Source: an uncultured Collinsella sp.
GTDB taxonomy: Bacteria > Actinomycetota > Coriobacteriia > Coriobacteriales > Coriobacteriaceae
Reading direction: 5' to 3'
Length of the DNA stretch: 18,716 nucleotides
Assembly (NCBI GenBank): GCA_900547655.1
Contig: URHQ01000042.1
Location: forward strand, 1 to 18,716
Both the position numbers and the translations under genes were made by a program. The notes below the pieces were generated by a model that did no database searches, was not told where the DNA came from, and saw nothing but the letters and a program-made list of their open reading frames with translations. Positions 12,276-18,716 of the stretch are shown in pieces (position 1 is the first letter of the stretch; every line of letters starts with the position of its first letter).

Positions 12276-14588
12276 ATGGCTGGTAATCACTTTAAGGGCA
12301 GCGATAGCGGCCGCCCTGCAGTTCCGCCGCGTCCGAACGGGGCTGGTAAGGCCGGCACGCCGGGCGGCGCTGGACAGGGCGGTTCCGGTAAGCGCGTGTC
12401 CCCGGGCGAGACGGCGATGTTTACCGCTCTGTACGAGCAGTCTCAAAAGGCAAAAAAGACCGGCCGTGCAAGAGGAAATGTCTTTGCGGGCGGTGCAACC
12501 TCTGCGTCGCAGCCGAGCGGGGCTCCTTCGGTACCTGCGAACAACGCAGGTGCTGCCAACGCCGCGAATGGCGCCGGCAACGTTAATGCCGGCAAGGCCG
12601 ACAACAATACTCCCTCTGCCGGTGGCGCGGGGCTTACGGGTAACCTCGGCACGATTTACACCGGCGCCTCCGAGACAGGCACGTTCGCCCGCCTGGATGA
12701 TAGCGGTGCCGAGTTTGCGGGCTCGGGTTCCAAGGAAGATTATTACGATTTTGGCTTGAACTACGGTAGCGATGCTTCGTCGAGTTCGACCTCTGACGGT
12801 CTGGTCCGTCATCGCCATCGCAAGGGCGAGCGCAAAAAGCGTCACACCGGCGCCATTATTGCCGCTGTAGTCGCGGTGCTTCTCGTTGCGCTTGGCGCAA
12901 GCGGCTTTATGCTGCTTAACTCGGCAAAGACCGTAAAGAGCGAAGCGAAGGAGGCTGTCGAGATCGTCGGTGGCCTTAAGGACAAGGTCACGTCGGGCGA
13001 TTTTTCGACGCTGCCTGACGACGCGAAGAAGATCGATGAGCTCTGTAACAGCATGAAGGCGGAGACCTCGAGCCCGCTGTGGACGGCGGCTTCGTTTATC
13101 CCGGTGTATGGCAGCGATATCAATGCGGCCCGCACCATGATTGACGCCCTGTCCGATGTCTCGAGCAATGCGCTGGTTCCCATGGCCGATAACCTTTCGC
13201 AGGCTACGCCCGGCAAGCTGTTCCAGGACGGCATGATTAACGTGTCCGCGCTGCAGGCGGTCGCCGATTCGCTTTCCAGCAGCTCGAAGGTGTTCAAGAG
13301 CGCCAACGAGAAGGTCCAGGGCATTGGCGATACTCATATTTCCCAGGTGACCGAGCTGGTCGATAAGGCCAAGGACGGCTTTGCCACCCTCAACGGCGCG
13401 GTTGACGCGGCGGAGAAGGTCGCCCCCGTCCTTCCCCAGATGCTCGGCGCCAACGGCCAGACGCGCAACTACCTTATGTACGCCATGAACAACGTCGAGA
13501 TTCGTGCCTGCGGCGGCTTTGGCGGTTCGCAGGGCCTGATTTCGGTCACCGACGGTCAGATGTCGATTGGCGAGTTTGTTCCCCGCATTGGACTCAGCGA
13601 GGATGAGGCGGTCGAGAGCGTCGACGAAGAGGATGAGGCGCTGTTCGGCAACCACAGCAACCTGTACAACTCGGGCAATACCTATTCGCCTGATTGGCCC
13701 CGCAACTCGCAGCGTGTCGCCGCGCTGTGGAAGTCCCAGTATGGACAGGACGTTGATGGCGTCATCGGTATCGACCCGGTGTTCCTGCAGTATCTGCTGG
13801 GCCTGGTCGGTAACGTGTCACTGCCCGACGGAACGGTTGTCGACGGCACCAACGCCGCAAAGGTCCTCATGCACGATGTGTACTGGAACTATCCGGTCGA
13901 GGAGTCGGACGGCATCTTTGCATCCGTCGCCAGCGCTGCCTTCGACAAGGTCCTTGGCGGTATCGGCGATGTCGATGTTACGAAGCTTGTCAGCGCCGTT
14001 GAGCGCGGTGCCGAAGAGGGCCGCCTGATCGCGTGGATGAGAAACGATGATGAGCAGAATGCCATCAAAGAGACGAGCATTGACGCTTCGCTGCCCGATC
14101 CGGATGATCCGAGTGCCGATCCCGTTGCCGGCGTTTACTTTAACAACCTGAGCTTCTCCAAGCTCGACTGGTATCTGAACGCCGACACTCAGATTGGTCA
14201 GGGCGTGAAGAACGGCGACGGCACGTGCTCCTATCACATCACCGTTACCCTGACGAACATCATGACGCAGGAGGAGGCTGGCAAGCTGCCCGACTACGTT
14301 GCGGCGAGCGCGCCCGATGCCGCGCGTGACGACGAGCGTCTGAATGTCTCGTTGTTTGCCCCGACGGGTGGCAACATCAGTGACCTTACGGTTGAGGGTA
14401 CCCAGTTTGGTCTTGGTGCCGCTACGTGGCATGGAATCCCCTTCTATTCGGGCACCGTTGACCTGCATGCTGGCGAGACGACGACGATCACGTATACGCT
14501 GACCACGTCGGCCGAGGCGGGGGACAAGCCTCTTACGCTGCGTCAGACCCCTACATGCCAGGCGGCTCGCGACAGCGCGTCGGCGTAG
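12276..14588 (+). CDS. DUF4012 membrane-anchored protein
   Basis: A 770-residue protein with a long disordered Gly/Ala/Asn/Pro-rich cytoplasmic tail (1-180), a basic stretch RHRHRKGERKKRH, one membrane span at about 191-215 (TGAIIAAVVAVLLVALGASG), and a large extracytoplasmic part. DUF4012 is recognised from residues ~385-540: LGANGQTRNYLMYAMNNVE, then ACGGFGGSQGLISVTDGQ, and GVIGIDPVFLQYLLGLVGNV with LPDGTVVDG. DUF4012 proteins are widespread in actinobacteria and assumed to act at the cell surface, but their biochemistry is unknown. I start at ATG 12276 after GAGGA, not at the upstream TTG. The following gene is glmM, so a wall-related role is plausible by context. The tail and one span suggest tethering like LytR-CpsA-Psr proteins, though the LCP fold is absent. 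Confidence 0.9.
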   Translation: MAGNHFKGSDSGRPAVPPRPNGAGKAGTPGGAGQGGSGKRVSPGETAMFTALYEQSQKAKKTGRARGNVFAGGATSASQPSGAPSVPANNAGAANAANGAGNVNAGKADNNTPSAGGAGLTGNLGTIYTGASETGTFARLDDSGAEFAGSGSKEDYYDFGLNYGSDASSSSTSDGLVRHRHRKGERKKRHTGAIIAAVVAVLLVALGASGFMLLNSAKTVKSEAKEAVEIVGGLKDKVTSGDFSTLPDDAKKIDELCNSMKAETSSPLWTAASFIPVYGSDINAARTMIDALSDVSSNALVPMADNLSQATPGKLFQDGMINVSALQAVADSLSSSSKVFKSANEKVQGIGDTHISQVTELVDKAKDGFATLNGAVDAAEKVAPVLPQMLGANGQTRNYLMYAMNNVEIRACGGFGGSQGLISVTDGQMSIGEFVPRIGLSEDEAVESVDEEDEALFGNHSNLYNSGNTYSPDWPRNSQRVAALWKSQYGQDVDGVIGIDPVFLQYLLGLVGNVSLPDGTVVDGTNAAKVLMHDVYWNYPVEESDGIFASVASAAFDKVLGGIGDVDVTKLVSAVERGAEEGRLIAWMRNDDEQNAIKETSIDASLPDPDDPSADPVAGVYFNNLSFSKLDWYLNADTQIGQGVKNGDGTCSYHITVTLTNIMTQEEAGKLPDYVAASAPDAARDDERLNVSLFAPTGGNISDLTVEGTQFGLGAATWHGIPFYSGTVDLHAGETTTITYTLTTSAEAGDKPLTLRQTPTCQAARDSASA

Positions 14589-14626
14589 GGTTTTTCTGGT
14601 AGCGCAGATAATCGAGTACCATTTTG

Positions 14627-14659
14627 GGGCGGACAGGCAATCTGTCCGCCCCTATTTTG
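14627..14659 (+). terminator. Hairpin terminator between the DUF4012 gene and glmM
   Basis: GGGGCGGACAG (14627-14637) and CTGTCCGCCCC (14643-14653) form a perfect 11-bp G/C-rich stem with loop GCAAT, followed by TATTTT. It ends only two bases before the glmM Shine-Dalgarno (AAGGAG, 14662-14667), so it either ends the upstream transcript or lies in the glmM leader. Confidence 0.85.
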
Positions 14660-14671
14660 TAAGGAGAGCGC

Positions 14672-16003
14672 ATGAAGTACTTTGGCACCGACGGCTTTCG
14701 CGGTGAGGCCAACGTTGGGCTGACGGTAGAGCATGCTTATAAGATTGGCCGTTTTGTGGGCTGGTATTACGGCGCCAACCGCGAGCGCAAGGCACGCGTC
14801 ATCGTGGGCAAGGACACGCGTCGCTCGAGTTATATGTTCGAGGCGGCGCTGGTGAGCGGTCTGGTCGCGAGCGGTGCGGACGCCTATATGCTGCACGTGA
14901 TCCCCACGCCGGGCGTGGCGCATCAGACCGTGGAGGGCTGCTTCGATTGCGGCATCATGATCAGCGCGAGCCACAACCCGTTTTGCGATAACGGCATTAA
15001 GCTCGTCAACAGCGACGGCTTTAAGATGGACGAGGACGTACTGGAGCTCATCGAGGACTACATCGATGGCAAGAGCGAGGTGCCGCTGGCCACGGGCAAC
15101 CACATCGGCGCCACGGTGGACTACATGCAGGGCCGCAACCGCTACATTGCTTCGCTCATCGCCAGCGTGAACTTTTCGCTGCAGGGCGTCAAGATCGGTA
15201 TCGACTGCGCCAACGGCTCGGCTTCCTCGGTGGCCAAGCCGGTGTTCGACTCGCTGGGCGCTGACGTGCGCGTGATCAACGCCGCGCCCGATGGTTTTAA
15301 CATCAACGTCGACTGCGGCTCCACGCATATGGAGCGTCTGCAGCGCCATGTGGTGGAGCAGGGCCTGGACGTGGGTTTTGCCTACGACGGCGATGCCGAC
15401 CGCTGCCTGGCCGTGGATGAGCGCGGTCGCGTGGTAGACGGCGACCAGATCCTGTACGTGTGCGGCGTGTATCTGAACAAGCACGGGCGACTCTCGGGCG
15501 GTACCGTGGTGCCGACGATTGCCAGCAACTTTGGCCTGGTCAAGTCGCTGGAGCTTGCCGGTCTGAGCGCCGTGACCAGCGGCGTGGGCGACCGTCACGT
15601 GTATGCCAAGATGCGCGAGGGCGGCTACAGCCTGGGTGGCGAGCAGACGGGCCATACGATCTTTGGCGATATCGAGCGCACGGGCGACGGCATTATGACC
15701 TCGCTGCGCGTGATGGAAGTGATTCGTGCCGAGCGCGAGACGCTCTCGCAGCTCACGGCTCCGTGCAAGCTGCTGCCGCAGGCGCAGGTGGCCGTGCACG
15801 TGGCGGACAAGGACGCCGCGCTCGAGAACATGGGCGTGCAGAACGCCATCGCCGAGGCCGAGGCTGCGCTGGCAGGCGAGGGCCGCGTGCTCGTGCGCAA
15901 GAGCGGAACCGAGTCGGTTATCCGCGTGCTGGCCGAGGCGCCCGACCAAGCATCCGCCGATGCCGCCATGAAGCGCATCGCCAACGCGCTCGAGGCTCTG
16001 TAA
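14672..16003 (+). CDS. glmM: Phosphoglucosamine mutase GlmM
   Basis: Interconverts glucosamine-6-phosphate and glucosamine-1-phosphate, feeding UDP-GlcNAc for peptidoglycan. At 443 residues it is full length. All four family regions are present: the phosphoserine loop ISASHNP (97-103, Ser100), the Mg-binding DGDADR loop (about 238-243), the sugar-binding GGEQTGH (about 322-328; Ser is more common than Thr at the fifth position, and GGEQ supports GlmM over other hexose mutases), and the phosphate-binding RKSGTES (about 409-415, where RPSGTEP is commoner). The N-terminus MKYFGTDGFRGEAN is typical of GlmM. The ATG follows AAGGAG. It converges with the M32 carboxypeptidase gene over a shared terminator. 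Confidence 0.96.
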   Translation: MKYFGTDGFRGEANVGLTVEHAYKIGRFVGWYYGANRERKARVIVGKDTRRSSYMFEAALVSGLVASGADAYMLHVIPTPGVAHQTVEGCFDCGIMISASHNPFCDNGIKLVNSDGFKMDEDVLELIEDYIDGKSEVPLATGNHIGATVDYMQGRNRYIASLIASVNFSLQGVKIGIDCANGSASSVAKPVFDSLGADVRVINAAPDGFNINVDCGSTHMERLQRHVVEQGLDVGFAYDGDADRCLAVDERGRVVDGDQILYVCGVYLNKHGRLSGGTVVPTIASNFGLVKSLELAGLSAVTSGVGDRHVYAKMREGGYSLGGEQTGHTIFGDIERTGDGIMTSLRVMEVIRAERETLSQLTAPCKLLPQAQVAVHVADKDAALENMGVQNAIAEAEAALAGEGRVLVRKSGTESVIRVLAEAPDQASADAAMKRIANALEAL

Positions 16004-16013
16004 GGTAGTCATT

Positions 16014-16030
16014 GGGGACGTTCTTAAACA
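16014..16030. other. Possible interspersed-repeat remnant next to glmM
   Basis: The stretch TTGGGGACGTTCTTAAAC resembles ends of small extragenic repeats that I associate with REP-type elements, and shares GGGAC with the element near 2264 (GGGACAGGTTTA). Only one copy is in this window, so this is a weak, memory-based call. Confidence 0.25.
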
Positions 16031-16039
16031 ACTAGGTGG

Positions 16040-16078
16040 AAAGGGGGCGCCGCGGATTGGTTCCGCGGCGTCCCCTTT
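16040..16078. terminator. Two-way terminator between glmM and the M32 gene
   Basis: Arms 16040-16056 and 16062-16078 pair over 17 positions with one G-T mismatch (AAAGGGG, then CGCCGCGGA; TCCGCGGCG, then CCCCTTT). It is flanked by A/T-rich ends on both sides and lies between two convergent genes. Confidence 0.85.
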
Positions 16079-16100
16079 GCGTTGACGTGTCGGTTATGCC

Positions 16101-17684
16101 TTACAGCTCGTAGAGCGTGGTGAACTTGTCCTGCAGGTAGCTGCAGTAGTAGCGGGCATCGAACGCCATGCCGCATGCGCCCTTGATGAGTTCCGGCGCG
16201 TCCTTGGCGCGGCCCCACTGCCAAATGTGCTCGCCCAGCCAGGCTCGGACGGGCGCCAGATCGCCGCTCGCGCAGGCGCCGTTAAGGTCAACGCCGTCGC
16301 GGCACATGGCCGGCACAAACATGGCATCGTAGGCGCTACCCAGCGCATACGTGGGGAAGTAGCCAAACGAGCCGCCGCTCCAGTGCGTATCCTGCAGACA
16401 GCCGCGCGTGTCGTCGGGAACGGGAATACCCAGGTACTCGTCCATAAAGCGATTCCAAAGCGCGGGGATGTCCTTGGCCGTGGCCTCGCCGGCAAACAGC
16501 ATGCGCTCGATCTGGTAGCGCACCATAATATGCAGGGGGTAGGTGAGCTCGTCGGCCTCGGTACGGATCAACGACGGCTGCGCGATGTTCACGGCGCGGT
16601 AGAGCGTGTCCTCGTCTACGTTGCCGTAGGCCTCGGGCGCGTGGCGGCGCAGCACCTCGAGCAGCGGTCCCATAAAGGCACGGCTGCGGCCCACGGTGTT
16701 CTCAAAGAAGCGGCTCTGGCTCTCGTGGATGCCCATGGAGGTGCCGCCCTCCAGGCAGGTGCGCGCATAGGCGGGATTGACGCCCAGCTCGTACATGGTG
16801 TGCCCCGCCTCGTGGATGATGCTGTAGACGTTGGAGATGCAATCGTCCTCGTAGATGTGTGTCGCGATGCGCGCGTCACCCACGGCAAAGCCCTCGCTAA
16901 ACGGGTGCTCGGTAAAGGCAAGCGTGGTGTCGTCCAGGTTCAGGCCGACGAGCTTCATCAGGTCGAAGCTCATGGCGCGCTGGGCGGCCTCGGGCACGCG
17001 GGCGTGCAAAAAGTCGGCATCGGGCTGCTGGCCGCGCTCGCCGATGGCGTGCACGAGCGGCACGACCGTGGCCTTGACCTCCTCGCAAAACGCGTCGAAG
17101 CTCTCGGCAGAAAGGCCGCGCTCGTACTGGTCGAGCCAAACGTCGTATGGGTCGCGCTTGGGGTCCATGAGTTCGGCCTGATGCTTAAGTTGGGCGACGA
17201 TTCTATCCACATAGGGCTCAAAGCTCGCCCAGTCGTTGGCCGTCTTGGCCTTGTGCCACACGGCGTCGGCCTCGCAGGTGAGCCTGGTCCAGGCTTCGGC
17301 CTCCTCGGTAGGAATAACGCTTGCCTCGCGCTGGTCGCGGCCGAGCACGCGGATCTCGTCGAGCAGCTGCGGGTCGTCGATTTTGCCGCCTGCAACCGTC
17401 TCGCGCGCTAACGAGCGTACGAGCTCAACGGACTTCTCGCTGGTCAGTAGCTTGTGATGCTCGCCGGCAAGCGTGCCCATGGCGTCGGCACGGGCGGCAG
17501 CGCCGTTGGCAGGAGCAATCGTCGCTCCATCGAACTCGGCAATCTTGAGCAGGTACTCGCGAGTCCACAGCTTGCCCTCGAGTTTGCGGAACTTTTTGAC
17601 GGCCTTGTCGACTTTAGCGGCCTTGACGCCCTTGGCGGCCTTTGCCACGGCGGCCTTGGCCTTCTTATCGAGTTTCTTTCCCAT
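16101..17684 (-). CDS. M32-family metallocarboxypeptidase
   Basis: Zinc (or cobalt) carboxypeptidase of the Taq/Pfu carboxypeptidase family, trimming C-terminal residues of peptides in the cytoplasm. The 527-residue protein has all family motifs in order: DARIAT (270-275, DxRxxT), HEAGH (291-295, with Glu292 catalytic), the ligand Glu in GIHESQSRFFEN (Glu321), and CLQDTHWSGGSFGYFPTY (429-446). The first 34 residues are an unusual Lys/Ala-rich helix (MGKKLDKKAKAAVAKAAKGV and on) in front of the normal M32 start; the start is nevertheless supported by AAGGA six bases before the ATG. It converges with glmM and is divergent from the pheS leader. Confidence 0.95.
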   Translation of the reverse strand: MGKKLDKKAKAAVAKAAKGVKAAKVDKAVKKFRKLEGKLWTREYLLKIAEFDGATIAPANGAAARADAMGTLAGEHHKLLTSEKSVELVRSLARETVAGGKIDDPQLLDEIRVLGRDQREASVIPTEEAEAWTRLTCEADAVWHKAKTANDWASFEPYVDRIVAQLKHQAELMDPKRDPYDVWLDQYERGLSAESFDAFCEEVKATVVPLVHAIGERGQQPDADFLHARVPEAAQRAMSFDLMKLVGLNLDDTTLAFTEHPFSEGFAVGDARIATHIYEDDCISNVYSIIHEAGHTMYELGVNPAYARTCLEGGTSMGIHESQSRFFENTVGRSRAFMGPLLEVLRRHAPEAYGNVDEDTLYRAVNIAQPSLIRTEADELTYPLHIMVRYQIERMLFAGEATAKDIPALWNRFMDEYLGIPVPDDTRGCLQDTHWSGGSFGYFPTYALGSAYDAMFVPAMCRDGVDLNGACASGDLAPVRAWLGEHIWQWGRAKDAPELIKGACGMAFDARYYCSYLQDKFTTLYEL

Positions 17685-17782
17685 ACCGTATCCTTAATCT
17701 CGCAGGCCGAGCGCCGCAGGCGGGTGCGCGGCCAATTTGCACAGCTACCTGCCTTGTACCCAGCGCGAACAAAACGGAACGC

Positions 17783-17811
17783 GGCGATGCGCTCGCGAAA
17801 TGTGTTATCCT
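17783..17811 (+). promoter_or_regulatory. Possible promoter of the pheS T-box transcript
   Basis: TATCCT at 17806-17811 is an acceptable -10 box about ten bases before the T-box stem I begins. No good -35 is seen; instead the 15-mer GGCGATGCGCTCGCG (17783-17797), repeated before metA at 618-632, fills that place. Confidence 0.4.
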
Positions 17812-17820
17812 ATAGCCCAA

Positions 17821-18103
17821 TGCGTTGACGGAGAGGGTTTTGCCCGCCGCGTCGCCGGCAAGAGAGGGAAGGTCATGGGCTGCAAGCCTTCCTGCGGTGG
17901 CAAGGGCCAAGCGTTCACTCCCGAGCAGCGACCTCAACGGGCGCGCGGCCAGCGGCGGCGATGTCCCCAGTAGGGAAGCCGTGAGCCTCGCGACAAGGGG
18001 CGCAGAGTGGGCACGGCGGGCCAGACATCCGCCGGGTCAAACAAGGTGGTACCGCGGAATTCAACCGTCCTTGGGCAATGCACATGCCCGAGGACGGTTT
18101 TTT
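17821..18103 (+). promoter_or_regulatory. T-box riboswitch, Phe specifier, controlling pheS
   Basis: Senses uncharged tRNA-Phe and switches between terminator and antiterminator. The conserved T-box core AAGGTGGTACCGCGG is exact at 18043-18057. Stem I is closed by CGTTGA (17823-17828) with TCAACG (17934-17939); inside it is an AGAGAGG segment and an upper stem GGAAGG (17867-17872)/CCTTCC (17887-17892). On the 3' side of stem I, UUC followed by A (17914-17917) is placed as the specifier codon and reads Phe, in agreement with the downstream gene. The leader is long and includes full stem I, unlike the shortened ileS type of some actinobacteria. The terminator is annotated separately. Confidence 0.93.
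18063..18103 (+). terminator. T-box regulated terminator before pheS
   Basis: AACCGTCCT (18063-18071) pairs with AGGACGGTT (18091-18099), extended inside by TGGGCA/TGCCC with a G-U pair, and is followed by a six-T run (18098-18103). The 5' arm starts six bases after the T-box core, the normal layout for a terminator competing with the antiterminator. Confidence 0.93.
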
Positions 18104-18188
18104 GTTACCGAACCGGGCCGCGCATCCGCAGCATCGGGCGGCGTCAGCCGTCCCGGAGCACGGATGCGCGAGAGACGAAAGGGAAGAC

Positions 18189-18716
18189 ATGAGTCTGATT
18201 GATGATCTGGTCAAACTCGAGGAAGAGGCCAAGGAGCTCGTCACTAGCGCCGACGACGCCGCCAAGCTCGAGGCCGCGCGCGTTGAGCTGCTCGGCCGCA
18301 AGGGCCGTATCACCGGCCTGATGCGCATGATGGGCAAGCTCGCCCCCGAGGATCGTCCCATGATGGGCAAACGCGCCAACGAGATGCGCCAACTGATCGA
18401 GGGCATGCTCGACGAGCGCACCACCGAGATGAAGGCCGCCGCCCTCAAGCACGCACTCGAGCACGAGGCCGTCGACATTACGCTGCCGGGTATCCGTCCG
18501 CAGATCGGTCACCAGCACCTGATCAAGCAGATCATCGAGGAGGCCGAGGACATCTTCTGCGGTATCGGCTACACCGTCGAGTCCGGCCCCATGGTCGACA
18601 CCTCCTACTACAACTTCACCGCGCTCAACGCCCCCATGGATCACCCGAGCCGATCGGCTCGCGACACGTTCTATGTGGTCGACAACAACCCCGGCAGCGT
18701 CGCGCATCCCGAGGCT
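18189..18716 (+). CDS. pheS: Phenylalanyl-tRNA synthetase alpha subunit, N-terminal part
   Basis: Charges tRNA-Phe with phenylalanine together with PheT. Only 176 of about 350 residues are present; the frame is open at the window end. The N-terminal coiled coil (about 1-90) includes ELLGRKGRITGLMRMMGKL, a standard PheS segment. The catalytic part begins with GHQHLIKQIIEEAEDIFCGI (motif 1 region; the usual HP is here HQH), followed by NFTALNAPMDHPSRSARDTF, the hallmark of the alpha subunit. The start ATG follows GGGAAG, a modest site. pheT is expected just beyond the window. Confidence 0.96.
   Translation, partial: MSLIDDLVKLEEEAKELVTSADDAAKLEAARVELLGRKGRITGLMRMMGKLAPEDRPMMGKRANEMRQLIEGMLDERTTEMKAAALKHALEHEAVDITLPGIRPQIGHQHLIKQIIEEAEDIFCGIGYTVESGPMVDTSYYNFTALNAPMDHPSRSARDTFYVVDNNPGSVAHPEA

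Noticed and set aside
12246..13655. 469-residue minus-strand frame
   Set aside because: Antisense of the DUF4012 gene, no domain, no ribosome site.
14543..16012. 489-residue minus-strand frame
   Set aside because: Antisense of glmM; low-complexity His/Ala/Val-rich composition typical of shadows.
16227..17411. 394-residue plus-strand frame
   Set aside because: Antisense of the M32 carboxypeptidase, all of whose motifs are present.
17825..18202. 125-residue plus-strand frame before pheS
   Set aside because: It lies over the T-box leader and its terminator, which explain the sequence better.

Overview
The window looks like chromosomal DNA of a high-G+C, low-complexity-intergenic gut actinobacterium, most likely a member of the Coriobacteriia such as Collinsella. 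This is inferred from strong G/C third-position bias, short intergenic gaps, Shine-Dalgarno starts of the AAGGAG type, a T-box leader on pheS, and a DUF4012 wall-associated protein. No rRNA or other taxonomic marker is present, so the assignment is an inference. The first 48 bases are not biological: they are Illumina Nextera adapter joined to the genome, so the window begins at a contig end.

Left block (49-5402), housekeeping: a truncated L-lactate/2-hydroxyacid dehydrogenase (-), metA homoserine O-acyltransferase (+, with the Glu111 residue typical of acetyl-CoA use), 5-formyltetrahydrofolate cyclo-ligase (-), and a 1011-residue PreP-like M16C zinc metalloprotease (-). A strong hairpin terminator separates the protease from the cyclo-ligase.

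Middle block (5403-10513), accessory in character: a 623-bp intergenic region packed with inverted and direct repeats (a 130-bp structure with two 53-nt arms, a perfect 25-bp inverted repeat, five copies of ATGAGAGA) leads into a 488-residue AlbA_2 (Schlafen-type) / HATPase_c_4 / winged-helix protein (+). Then follow an unrecognised 163-residue protein (-), an HNH endonuclease with a large N-terminal domain of possible PUA/SRA type (+), a 94-residue zinc-ribbon protein (+), and a DUF5710 protein with two CxxC knuckles (-). The genes point in different directions and do not form an operon. The repeat-rich control region plus the AlbA_2 gene is the most unusual part of the window.

Right block (10740-18716), housekeeping again: tRNA-Val(GAC) (-) with its own promoter and terminator, an EamA/DMT transporter (+), a DUF4012 membrane-anchored protein (+), glmM phosphoglucosamine mutase (+, first committed step toward UDP-GlcNAc and peptidoglycan), an M32 metallocarboxypeptidase (-), and a phenylalanine T-box riboswitch controlling pheS (+, truncated at the window end). 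The DUF4012 protein and glmM are collinear, but a hairpin terminator lies between them, just upstream of the glmM ribosome binding site.
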